Assembly: GCA_002189035.1 (NCBI GenBank) | Contig: NEEC01000002.1 | Location: 248,001 to 312,000, forward strand | DNA: 64,000 bases | DNA from: Utricularia gibba | Lineage: Eukaryota; Streptophyta; Magnoliopsida; Lamiales; Lentibulariaceae | Reading direction: 5' to 3' | Part shown: positions 54,992-64,000 of the stretch, piece after piece | Position numbering within the stretch: position 1 is the first letter of the stretch | Layout of the letters: each line of letters opens with the position of its first letter | Program-made: the position numbers and the translations under genes | The notes under the pieces: generated by a model | The model's input: the letters and a program-made list of their open reading frames with translations, nothing else | Databases searched by the model: none | What the model was told of the DNA's origin: nothing

Positions 54992-56621
54992 TCAGATCCT
55001 GGAAGGAATGAGGGGGGTGCTGTTCTGGAAGTATGCAGAAGCTGCAGCAACTCCGCTCCCGAGCTTCACCGGATACCCCACATCTTTCAGCACCATCTCC
55101 ACTCCGGCAAGGCACCCCAGCAGTTGCAGCTGCATCAATGGTATACAATTTTAGTGTGTACTTTTTGTAGCGTGTTGCCACTCTTTAGCAATGCTGATAC
55201 TGAAGCTGCAGACCGGTATGTCAATCCCTTACCTCATTCAGGTTCCCGAGGTGGCCTATCCTGAAAACTTTCCCAGCCACCTTGTTAAGTCCCAAGCCCA
55301 GACTTAAGTTGTATCGCTTCCATGCACGGCGAACTATCTCGGAGCTATCAATGTATGGTGGCACCACGACGGCAGTTACCGTGTCACTGTGCCATTCCTC
55401 CTTCTGGGTGCAATTCTTCAAGCCCCATGCCTCTACAGCAAGCCTGCATTTTCAAGGTAAGGTAACACTCTATTCCTTCTTGCTTCTTGATTTTTTTTTT
55501 TTTTCTTTTGTCTCCGGTCCCCGATAATTTTACAAGAGATAAACAACAGACCTTGTTGCTTTACCAAGGCGAGCATGCCTGGCGATTACATTGTCGAGCC
55601 CTTCTTCGAAGATGAGATCCAATGCAGCTCTTAGACCATAGAGAAGCTGAATCGAAGGAGTGTATGGCCAGTAGGTGCCCAGCTTATAGAACTTCAAGTA
55701 GTCATTCCAATCAAAGAAAACTCTGACAGATTTTGCTGATTTGGAAGCTTCAAGTGCCTTAGGACTTGCGCACACAAGTCCTATTCCAGTGGGAAGAGAA
55801 AGAGCCTTTTGGGAGCCAGTAAGAGCCACATCGATTCCCCACTCATCCATGCGGAAATCAAGAGCACAAATGGATGAAACACCATCGACAAGAAAGAGTG
55901 CAGGATGGCCATACTGATCTGCATCCCTTGGAGATGATTATTAGCAGGTGACAAAATGAACAATTCATACATCACCCACAGAAAGCATGATCATAATAAT
56001 TATGTGGGAAGTGCTAACCGAGTATTTTCCGAACAGTGGCCAGGTTGTTGGTTACCCCAGTTGCTGTCTCGTTGTGCACGATGCATATGGCCTTGATGGT
56101 GTGACTGCTGTCTTGAGCAATCTTTGAGGCCAGAATGTCAAGATCGGCACCTTGACCCCAGTCACTCTCAACAACATCCACATTGAAGTTCAGGCGTTGT
56201 TGCTGATCGATCCAGAGCAAACTGAATTGACCGATCAAGAATGAAATAATGCGATCACCAGGGGACAGGGTGTTTGTGAGTGCACTTTCCCATGCACCAG
56301 TGCCTGTTCAAAAATCTTCTTAGAAAGCACTGCCTAATTTTGAGAACTGTTTAACAAGCAAGCTCCCAGGTGCTAGTTCATGACAGTAGTTTTATAAACA
56401 ATCACATGATCAGTACCCGTTGTTGGAATGAGAAAGGGAGTTCCAGATGTGGTCTTGAATATCTTCTTCACATCTTCCAACAGAGTCTTGGTCATTGCTG
56501 GAACTGCTGGAGAACGATAGTCCTCGTTGTTCCGGTTCATAGCACGAATTACCTGGTCCGGAATATTGACCGGCCCTGGCACGAACAAGTGATTTCTTCC
56601 TGGCCCATAAACGTAGTCCAT
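54992..56621 (-). CDS. AGT1: Peroxisomal serine:glyoxylate aminotransferase
   Basis: Five exons, 56621-56417, 56303-56019, 55918-55552, 55443-55233 and 55129-54992, give 401 residues, the normal length. The enzyme moves the amino group of serine to glyoxylate in leaf peroxisomes, making hydroxypyruvate and glycine, a step of photorespiration. Conserved blocks are YGPGRNHLFVPGPVNIP, MNRNNEDYRSPAVPA, TGAWESALTNTLSPGD, HNETATGVTN, VDGVSSICALDFRMDEWGID and the PLP lysine in ALTGSQKALSLPTG. The C-terminus IPSRI ends in the peroxisomal signal SRI. Exon 3 starts after the AG of GGGATGCAG (55919), not at an upstream AG, which keeps the frame (ILDQYGHPALF). A leader intron ends just before the start codon. 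Confidence 0.97.
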
Positions 56622-58154
56622 CCTCTCTGACAAAAAAAAAACACAACTCAATGGACAAGGCGATAAACGGCTAGAACATATGTATCCTTATACATCTCAC
56701 TCAATAAAACAGGAGAGGACAATTATCTTTTTGGCAACATAAACTCTGTGATTTGTACCAAATAGTTAACTCTCCAAAGGCATCGACAACCATCTCAAGA
56801 TTTATAACGAGTCAATAAACATGCCAATCCCATGTCAGAGACCGGATACCCACAAGGAAGGATATGTCTGGATTTCATGTGCAGCAATCCCCAGGTTTTT
56901 TTAAGGCCAAAGCCAAATAGAGTGATAGATAAACTAACTAAACTTAGCTAGCAATTCTGTCTAGTTTTCTCAAAGCAACTCAAACCTGCAGCCAAGGAAG
57001 TCAAATATATCCACCTTGAACCGAAACACACACACAGAAAAAAAATAATTTTTCAGCGAAAGTGGTCAAAAGCAGATCCACCGAAGTTCCAAATGAAAGC
57101 TGCCAAGGGTGGCTATTAAATCCCAACAAGCTCATCGCTCATACAAAAACCAGCAATCGATTTACAGAGTGCTCCACCGCAGGGCTGGCCGATTATGGGC
57201 ATGCACACAAAAACCACTCATTACCCAACTAACGATCAAATCATAACCCAATAGCCAGAAATATTCATATTCTTGTATCAGATATCAGTCACTCACACAG
57301 CGCATGAAAAGGATACAGAAACGTAGACGAAGAGAAAGTAAAGGCGCACCAAGAAAACAAGGGAGCGCAGAATCCCGTCCCTGAAACTGGGAGCTTTCAG
57401 CTTGAGAAGATAAGTAAAGTGTAGTTTATATCAAGGGTCGCGCGAGGGGCAGCAGTGGGACCCCTCCGCCTCCCTTCCGATGACGTGCCGGATAATGTGA
57501 TTTTCTTCCTGCGGCTGTGAACCCACGACGGAGTTCCCTGGAGCAAAAAATTAGGAAGCTTATTTGCTTACAAGCCATTTTACTTACTCCTATTTGCTTT
57601 TCGATCCCAATTTTTGTGTTTATTGTGGTTTAGGGCTGAAAAAAATAACAATCCCCCGATTTTTGTATTATAATTTAATTCATTAATTATAATTTTCTGA
57701 ATTTAGTTTTAAAAATTAATTTTGAAATTCTTATTTTTGTAGAGTGTGAGGTGGAGAGTGGAGTTGGAGAGATAAAGCGATAAACCGTTGAGTTGCCACA
57801 AAAAAGATGAGTTGCATACGTACTGCACGCGGACACGTGTCCCGCTCGATCAGAATAAAATAATTTTCTTTTATTTATTAATTATAATTTTAAAAATACG
57901 TGTATTTGATTCATTGTATGATTTATAAAAATATTTAAATTTAATATTAATGCGCGTAGATACATGTTTTTTATTTTAATTTTGAACAGCGTGGCGGGAC
58001 GGGCGCGACGGCTTTGGATAGGAGTTCAAGACGTGGCAGTAGTTGATTGGGCAAACCTCATCTCCTCTTCCGATAAGAGAATCGATCGTCTATCCATAAA
58101 TAAACCGTCAGCGTTTAAGGAACCCTAGAATTCACGTCGTCCGGATCATCTTCA
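56622..58154. other. Divergent region: AGT1 leader and PsbTn promoter
   Basis: From 56630 to about 57420 lies the AGT1 leader, with an intron whose acceptor is beside the start codon. AT-rich DNA follows (57590-57960). The PsbTn promoter is to the right, with light-response-like motifs listed separately. No gene is seen. Confidence 0.5.
57834..58101 (+). promoter_or_regulatory. Light-type promoter motifs upstream of PsbTn
   Basis: A palindromic G-box core CACGTG is at 57834-57839 and an I-box GATAAGA at 58072-58078. A TATA-like CATAAATAAA follows near 58096, about 60 bases before the start codon. This combination is typical of photosynthesis genes; the assignment is by motif only. Confidence 0.5.
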
Positions 58155-58457
58155 ATGGCTTCTCTGACCCTCGGTGCTACATTCCTCGCTACATCAGCCG
58201 CCGCGTCGAGGAGCCTTCCGACCCGCCGTGGAGCAGTGAGGGCGTCGGCCGAATCGAGGCGAGAAATGGTGGTGGAGACCGAGAGTGAGAGCAGCAACAC
58301 GAGGAGGAATGTGATGGTGGCGATGGCAGCGGCGGCTGTGTCCGCCGTCGCGGGTGTCGCTGTGGCCGAGGAGCCGAAGCGAGGGACCCCAGAGGCGAAG
58401 AAGAAGTACGGACCCATCTGCGTCGCCATGCCCACTGCTCGCATATGCCGCTACTGA
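58155..58457 (+). CDS. PSBTN: Photosystem II 5 kDa protein PsbTn, nuclear-encoded
   Basis: An intronless 100-residue precursor. Residues 1-35 form a stromal transit peptide ([20 protein letters not shown]). A second, thylakoid-type signal follows, with twin Arg ([20 protein letters not shown]) and the cleavage motif AVA at 69-71. The mature protein is the last 29 residues, starting [15 protein letters not shown], with two cysteines (ICVA, RICRY). It matches the lumenal PsbTn subunit of photosystem II, which sits at the lumenal side near the oxygen-evolving proteins; its exact role is not settled. The upstream region carries G-box and I-box motifs, in keeping with light-driven expression. Confidence 0.95.
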   Translation: MASLTLGATFLATSAAASRSLPTRRGAVRASAESRREMVVETESESSNTRRNVMVAMAAAAVSAVAGVAVAEEPKRGTPEAKKKYGPICVAMPTARICRY

Positions 58458-58825
58458 GCGTCGCGGCTGCCTGTGCCCCCTGTAGTATTCTGTTCTTCTA
58501 CTGTGTAATTCACGCTTTGCACTGCGCTCAAGTGTATATCTTCCTTGAGACAACATGCATTTTATGCTTCACCTCTTTCGAAATGTCCGGTGACCGTAAA
58601 CAGTACTCTACACTAGAACAACAGTCTCCAGCGCCTTGCACTCACCGATTTGATGGAAACCCAACTCCAATCTCACTAAGAAAAGAAGCCAGGGATACTA
58701 TCCTTCCCTTTTTGTCTGCCATTGCTTCATCCACCTTCATTGGCTAACAGCATCGAGCTGTCCCTCATTAGATTCAAGCTAAGATTGTTGAGCCTTTCCT
58801 TGGAATATTATCTCCACGCCTTTCT
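58458..58825. other. PsbTn 3' flank
   Basis: Probable PsbTn 3' UTR followed by unassigned sequence up to the CDPK relic. Nothing coding is recognised. Confidence 0.5.
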
Positions 58826-59084
58826 CAAATCCGTTCCCGCCTTCATCAATGCTGCAAATTCGTCAAAACTGTGATAGAGAAGTGGAGAATGAAGTGATAA
58901 GGCGGTGCCACAATCCGTGCTGTTTCCATAACAATCTGAACATCTGAATCGGGAATATATGCCCAAACTTGTATAGACCAATCTTGAATTCTCCCAGCCC
59001 GACTTTACTGGTCTCCCCGGCATCCATCATGTCAAAAGCCCCCTTAATTCCAGCAGCTTCCTCAGACAAGTAGTCAGCCACAAA
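58826..59084 (-). pseudogene. Relic of a calcium-dependent protein kinase (CDPK) exon
   Basis: On the minus strand, after an acceptor-like CCGCAG, the frame reads VADYLSEEAAGIKGAFDMMD and then LGEFKIGLYKFGH. This matches the start of the calmodulin-like domain of CDPKs (usually a block like ADxLSxEEVAGIKEAF). The frame then slips by one base, and the matching text IPDSDVQIVME continues in another frame before degrading. No kinase domain or other EF-hands are found nearby, and the EF-hand loop residues are already lost. This is a decayed fragment of one exon. Confidence 0.7.
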
Positions 59085-60763
59085 CTGCGGATAAATTGAT
59101 CCCAGCAGTAGCAAACCACGGGCTTACACATCCCTTCTCTTTCTTCCTCGATGAAGTTTTAAGTTTGTTCACAAAAAAAAGAGAATTCATCATGCAGGAA
59201 GTAGTACCCTTCATGCTTGTAGCCAAGGATGCTCTACCATCGTCCTTTCAACTCAACTCAGTTGTTGCGCGGGATCACTATACCAAGATAGCAGCATGAG
59301 CTGATGAGAAGCACTGCAGATGTTGTTCAGATGGTATTTATAAACAAAAAAGCTCATCAATTCGATCAAATAATTCTCCACCTTCACAGAATGATCTTCT
59401 CAAGTGTCCCCCAAGCTCACAATGGATGCCTCGGGTATGCCTCATTATCTCACTCTCCCTTCTCACATCCTCAATATCGACAGCAGTTCCTCCGGTCCAT
59501 TATTCACAACATAACGAATCAAATATGTGTTTGCTCCGCTCTTTTTCTTCTGCTTTTTCCCAGAGCGGATGAAACAGCACAACAATTCCCCATGACTAAG
59601 GACGAGCGTTTCAACTATCCCTGGTACACTTACCAGCAACACAAGAAACCGCGTTAATAAAACCCCCACCATCAAAACTAAAAGAACAGCTGGGTCAAAA
59701 ATCAGTCTACAGCATATAATTTCTCCAGATTTAGAAAGAGGGAAATAGGCGTTCCATCCCTTCATATCAAATCCAGCAAACTTCGGCGAAAAACTCCCGA
59801 GAATCTCAAGAAAACCGATAATAAACACCCAACGAGAAGATTTCATCCATTTGCATCAAGTGGAAGTGGAAATCAGAGAACACAAAACACAAAAACGCAG
59901 ACTACAAACGAGTTAGGAAACCATCCTGAAAAAAGGGGTGGTGAAAATCAAGCCTTCCAAATGAAAAAATCCATACACGAAAGGTAGGAAACAGAGGGGG
60001 TTCAAAAAGTTACCTGCGCAGATGCTCCTTTTCTCCATCTCCGGATCCTCACCACCTCCCGCCTCTCTTTCTCGCCGATTGAATCCTCCTCCCGCTTATC
60101 CCCTTTTGTAGTTCGATAAAAAAAAAAAATACCCATTTTGACAGCAACTCGTCGGATTTTTCATGTAATTCCAGCATACAATAATTATTGTAAGAATAAT
60201 AATAATAAATACCCGAAAATATTTTTATTTACTATTTTCACATTTATAATATCGATTAATTCACGCCACATAACTTGAATTCAAGCATTTTAATATATCT
60301 TAAATATATTATAAGGGTGTTTTAACTTGGTTAGTGTTTGAAATTTAAATTATATGTTTTAAAAAACGCTCCTTTACTGCTAAAATTTTCATAAATCCAT
60401 GTACAAAAAACTATTTTAAAATTTATTTTATTAATCAATTATTGATTTTAATAAAAAAATCCCAAAACCAACCATCTTCAAACAATTTCACTTTTCTCGT
60501 AATTTAGTTTTTTATTTAATTTTGTATATTAAAAATAACTTAAAATATTCTTGAGTTCGGTGCAAAACGCTCAAGTAAAAATGCGATGGCAGAGGCCGTA
60601 GACCAACTTGTTAAGAAGCGAAAACGACGTCGTTAATAAGACGCATAGAACCTTCCATTGTTCAACTACACACGCTGCACTGAAACTGAACACCTAGACT
60701 AGACCGGAAAGCCAAAGACGGAAGTAACTACAAGGGATCCACGCCGGAGCAGGAAACGCAGAG
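59085..60763. other. Intergenic 1.7 kb
   Basis: Minus-strand sequence near 60012-60110 resembles a 5' leader exon with a donor (CGCAG/GTAACT), so a minus-strand transcript over the CDPK relic is possible. The frame 59463-59846 is T-rich and unrelated to known proteins. From 60115 to 60560 the DNA is very AT-rich. Nothing else is seen. Confidence 0.4.
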
Positions 60764-61054
60764 CTATATGAAGGAGCGCCTGGAGAGGACGAACTGAAAG
60801 AAGGCATCGATATCCGGAGACGCGAAAAAGGCGACCTCCCCGGTGTGCGCCAAGGACCTCCGTTTCTTCTTCTTGGGAGCACAAGGGCATGTCTGCGTCT
60901 CCGGGATTCGGGATCTTTTCGACTTGGGCGTCGAACACCCGTAGCTGCGACACGTCTCCTGTGTCCCAGAGAACCGCATCTTTCTTCCCTCTGTACAAGC
61001 CTGGAGAAGAAGAAGAAGAAGAAGAAGAAGAATGGCCGTGAAGGTTCTATCCAT
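60764..61054 (-). CDS. Possible small secreted protein, uncertain
   Basis: A 96-residue frame starts with a strong signal-peptide-like segment ([20 protein letters not shown]). The leucine run is coded by a (CTT)n microsatellite. The rest is basic with five cysteines (ETCRSYGCSTP, TQTCPCAPKKKKRRS). I do not recognise it. Two other frames over the same bases are also open, including MYRGKKDAVLWDTGDVSQL, so which frame is used, if any, is not clear. The leucine run alone can mimic a signal peptide. Confidence 0.3.
   Translation of the reverse strand: MDRTFTAILLLLLLLLLQACTEGRKMRFSGTQETCRSYGCSTPKSKRSRIPETQTCPCAPKKKKRRSLAHTGEVAFFASPDIDAFFQFVLSRRSFI
61006..61032 (+). repeat. (GAA)n microsatellite
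   Basis: Nine GAA units on the plus strand, which encode the leucine run of the small frame on the opposite strand. Confidence 0.9.
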
Positions 61055-62265
61055 CCAAAAACTACATATACAGGCCAGGAGACACGAATATCAGTAAAGA
61101 TTGCTTTACAAATCTTGACTGGAAAAGCTCTTGCGGCCGAATCAGCCCGCACCCCACTCTTAAAGAATGCTTTTTTTTTTTGTTATTGATGGAGGAAGAG
61201 GAGCAATGGCGACACACCATTGCTGTCGAGTTGGATTCCACCGAGGTTTTAGGATTCTGAGCACTGAATGCAATACTAAAAAGTGGCTTGATTAGATGCT
61301 TAGGATCCCCTGGCCGCGAGCTTTCTTTTGTTGGAGCTTTAAGGGTAAATTCGCTATGTCTGGGTCACTGTGCCTACTTTTTTTTTGTTTTTTAATGCTT
61401 TTTTAAAATTAAATTAAATTCGATAAAATATCTAAAATATTATTTTTTAATCAATGAAAATAAATTGGAGATGATGTGAAACAATTAAAATAAATCAAGG
61501 GGACTATGATGATATCTTATTAATAAAAGGAAACATTCTAATTTTGTAATAGACTTTTTATTTAGAATAGAAAAACATAAAATCGTGAAGTTTTGGTGTC
61601 TAAAACAAACAATATTATGGAAATATAGGATGGGCCGTTATTTTGGTATTTATTTATTATATATTTTTAGATTTAATTGATTATTCGATTTTAGAATAAA
61701 ATGAATAATCAAAAGGTAAGGAAAAGTCCGACAGTGCATTCAATTCCAAGTTTGTGGCAAACAAGAAAAGGACAGAAACGGGATCTCGCCGCTGGGATTC
61801 CTTTCACACTGCCGATTGGAGGTCTGTGGTTCGTATTCTCCCACGTGGCCACATCGGAGCGTCCATGAATTGTGTCCAGATTCATTCCCAAGATATATTT
61901 TCAAAAAAATAGTAATTTATTTAAACAATTTTTATTTTCGTACGTGAAATGTTTTGAGGGTATGGCATGCAGTAAATATTTAAATTTAGATATTTTTTTG
62001 ATGCGTCTCCGTGTTAGATACATAATGCGCCGGAAAGATATTTTTGCAAGTTTTGGTGTCAAGTGGTATGTGTGGGAAGGCACACCGGAGCTGTCTAGGG
62101 CCGCATGCGGTTTTTTCTGGCCCTTGGTTTTCCATTGAGGAAATCAAAATCATTTTCTCCTTTTCTCTCCCGGCTTTCAAGCACCGCGATTCTCGGAGAC
62201 GTTCTTGTCGATTCCGGGATTCCGCGCCGCAATTGGAATCCGATTACCGAAATTGGAACCCCGCG
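61055..62265. other. Intergenic 1.2 kb: AT-rich spacer and RbcX1 promoter
   Basis: Mostly AT-rich (61370-61700), then the upstream region of RbcX1. An open frame in phase with RbcX1 begins at 62044, but the likely start is the later ATG at 62266. No other feature is seen. Confidence 0.5.
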
Positions 62266-63379
62266 ATGGTCGCCGCCGCTGTTGTGTCGCTCGTGGGTGA
62301 ACCCAAGGCTTCTTCGCCCTGTTTCTGTTTCGATTTCTTGCCTTCGTGTGGCGATATGATGGTTGTGCGCCGGAAACGCTTAACGAGCAGTCGGAATTTG
62401 GGGTTTAGAAGCACGTTCGTTGATTGCAAAGTGTTTGATGGATGGTGCACGAGTTTGAAGAGACACAAGAAACGCAGAGGTTTCGTGGTCGTGGGGGAGC
62501 TCGCGGGGCAGTATGACGACACCTTTGAGGACGTCAAACGAGTATGTTCATTTCCTCAGCCCTCAAATTCGAATAAAACTTGTTCACATGTCCTTCTTGT
62601 GTTCGCTTTAGACGGATCAACGCCCTAGCTTGAACTTGATTGAGTTGCTAATCCTGACGTGTGTTGTATTAGTCTTGCTTAAGACCCACAATTACACGTA
62701 ATTGGAGATTCCAAAAACATGAAGCTTTTTGATGCAGCAAATTGTCGACTTCTTCACATACAAGGCTGTAAGGACGGTGTTGAACCAGCTCTACGAGATG
62801 GATCCTAACCAGTATCGGTGGTTTTATGAGTAAGCACTTCCTCCATCTGAACAATCCCGCGCTATCTGTTCATAACTCAAATCTATGGTCTTTTGGATGA
62901 CATAGTTGAGCTGTTTTCACCAGCTACGTTGCATCCAACGAGCATGGCTATGGGAAGCACTTCATTCGAAACCTTGTAAAGGTACGTGAATGGATCTTAA
63001 GGGGTTGGCTCTTCTAGGCTCCGTACTACGTTCACTTGCATCTTCTGCATCATCAGCTTCGTTACATGGATCACTGGTGTTAACTTTTGCCCAGCAGGAT
63101 AAACAAAATCTGGCCGAGAGGGTAATGGTGACTCGCCTTCACCTATATGCCAAATGGATCAAGGTTGATTGCTAACAGAACTTAACTCTGTCGTAGCCAA
63201 GGCATTGTCATTACATTTCTATAAATAAGAACCTTGGTGTTCTTGTGCAGAAATGCAACCATACCGAAATGTACGAACGGATTTCGGACCAGAATTTGGA
63301 GTTGATGCGCGAGCGTCTAATGGAGACGGTGATCTGGCCGCCTTCAGACGACTCCAACACCGAAGAACTCATCGGATAA
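62266..63379 (+). CDS. RBCX1: RbcX1, Rubisco assembly chaperone, chloroplast
   Basis: Five exons, 62266-62541, 62738-62829, 62924-62981, 63098-63163 and 63251-63379, give 206 residues. After a transit peptide and a variable region, the gene carries the plant RbcX1 text: FVVVGELAGQYDDTFEDVKR, then QIVDFFTYKAVRTVLNQLYE, DPNQYRWFYDYVASNEHGYG, ERVMVTRLHLYAKWIKKC and LMRERLMETVIWPPSDDSN. RbcX is a helical dimer that clamps the C-terminal tail of the Rubisco large subunit while the holoenzyme assembles. Intron 3 ends in CAGCAG, so either of two acceptors three bases apart could be used (with or without one extra Gln). The start ATG at 62266 was chosen as the first giving a transit peptide. Confidence 0.94.
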
Positions 63380-63664
63380 CAAAGGCTGGTGATCGCTGCT
63401 GCTTATGCCTAGGCTCTGTGCACGGTTTCTATACAAAACTGCAGTTGGTATTTATGGTTCCATCATGTTCAATCTTCATCTTCCAAAAGTAGTTGCTGAT
63501 ATAAAAGACCATAACTGTAGCATCCGTGTGAATTCCTTACTGGAGGGAAAAAAGCGAATCAAGTGAACAGAAAGTGGCCACTGTTTCTCCTTGAGCGGCC
63601 GCGGCCGGTACGTTTTCCACCATAATCCGATGGGGATGAAGAAAGCCGTAGCACAGTTGGCGAT

Positions 63665-64000
63665 TCAGCCCTTGAGAATTGAGATTCGACGCGAACGACA
63701 AAAGGGCTGCTCGGCGGGGTGGCCAATGCAGTACTGGCTGCAGACAAGAATTCGGTGAACATAGCCCCAATATGAGCAGCTCACTAGCCAAGAAGCAATG
63801 GGAATAGACGTAGAGGAGAACGAGGGCTGCCACGAGATCAACAAACCACCAACAAACTGCAAAAAGAATGGAAGAATTCAGCGTGGGGATGGATCATTTG
63901 CTTGAACAATGAATGACAGAGCAGGAGGATGAAGAAAAATAACCTTGACTACGGCTCCAATGAAGAGTTTTGGCTAGTAAGTCTAGCGCGGTGGTCCAAT
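63665..64000 (-). CDS. 3' end of an unidentified gene, cut by window edge
   Basis: Two possible exons on the minus strand, about 63978-63943 and 63849-63665, read PKLFIGAVVK then FVGGLLISWQPSFSSTSIPI and on to a TGA. The first half is hydrophobic like a membrane segment, and the splice sites (AAG/GTTATT, TTTTGCAG) are acceptable. A second frame over the same bases is also open, so the choice is uncertain. I do not recognise the product. Confidence 0.3.

Noticed and set aside
55915-55930. Apparent frameshift at the start of AGT1 exon 3
   Set aside because: It arises only if the AG at CCAAG is used. The AG of GATGCAG, ten bases on, restores the family text ILDQYGHPALF with no lesion.
59463-59846. 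A 127-codon minus-strand frame with hydrophobic stretches
   Set aside because: It is T-rich intron-like sequence next to a probable leader exon, with no family match.

Overview
The window is nuclear DNA of a flowering plant, most likely a core eudicot. Nearly every gene is split by short GT-AG introns. The products include plant-only families: chloroplast and mitochondrial targeting proteins, EIN3-like, GAMYB, SHI-related, PsbTn and RbcX. There are about 25 protein genes in 64 kb, no recognisable transposon gene, no rRNA or tRNA, and AT-rich microsatellite-bearing DNA between genes. I cannot name the species.

Layout, left to right: a 5' partial PPR gene (1-739, -); plastid enolase ENO1 (1774-3897, -) with a broken copy of its first exon just upstream; a CPP1-like thylakoid chaperone (4621-6322, -); a mitochondrial PPR gene (7968-9350, -); a SEC23-like COPII gene (9951-14500, +); ELM1, a mitochondrial fission factor (14968-17858, +); a small membrane coiled-coil protein (18691-19343, +); a type I DnaJ (19978-22047, -); a GT14 glycosyltransferase (23083-24168, +); the TPR receptor OEP61/TPR7 (25403-28969, -); CRR42 (29853-30300, -); a seven-knuckle CCHC protein (30547-32873, +); an EIN3-like factor (35748-37438, +); a plastid FHA protein (37950-39147, -); a GAMYB with a miR159 site (40405-42022, +); CNX1 (42757-47145, +); eEF1B (47410-48756, +); a ZAT-type zinc finger (49315-49974, +); calmodulin (52215-53064, +); a SHI-related factor (53399-54310, -); peroxisomal AGT1 (54992-56621, -); PsbTn (58155-58457, +); a CDPK relic (58826-59084, -); an uncertain small secreted protein (60764-61054, -); RbcX1 (62266-63379, +); and the 3' end of an unidentified gene at the right edge.

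The genes are not one pathway. Many serve the chloroplast or photorespiration: ENO1, CPP1, OEP61, CRR42, FHA, PsbTn, RbcX1 and AGT1. Others are regulators: EIN3-like, GAMYB, SHI-related, ZAT and calmodulin. From memory, the order CRR42, CNX1, EIN3-like, calmodulin, OEP61, DnaJ, ELM1, CPP1 resembles the gene content of Arabidopsis chromosome 5 between about At5g20900 and At5g23100, which suggests an old syntenic block.

The most striking anomaly is coding damage in otherwise well-conserved genes. Three genes (ENO1, SEC23-like, EIN3-like) each need one extra base at a short G or C run to restore the family reading frame. eEF1B carries an in-frame TAG at codon 15, and the CCHC protein has a TGA followed by 65 more open, protein-like codons. 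Base-calling or assembly error is the simplest explanation for the run-length cases, but real lesions are not excluded. No wholly new system was identified.
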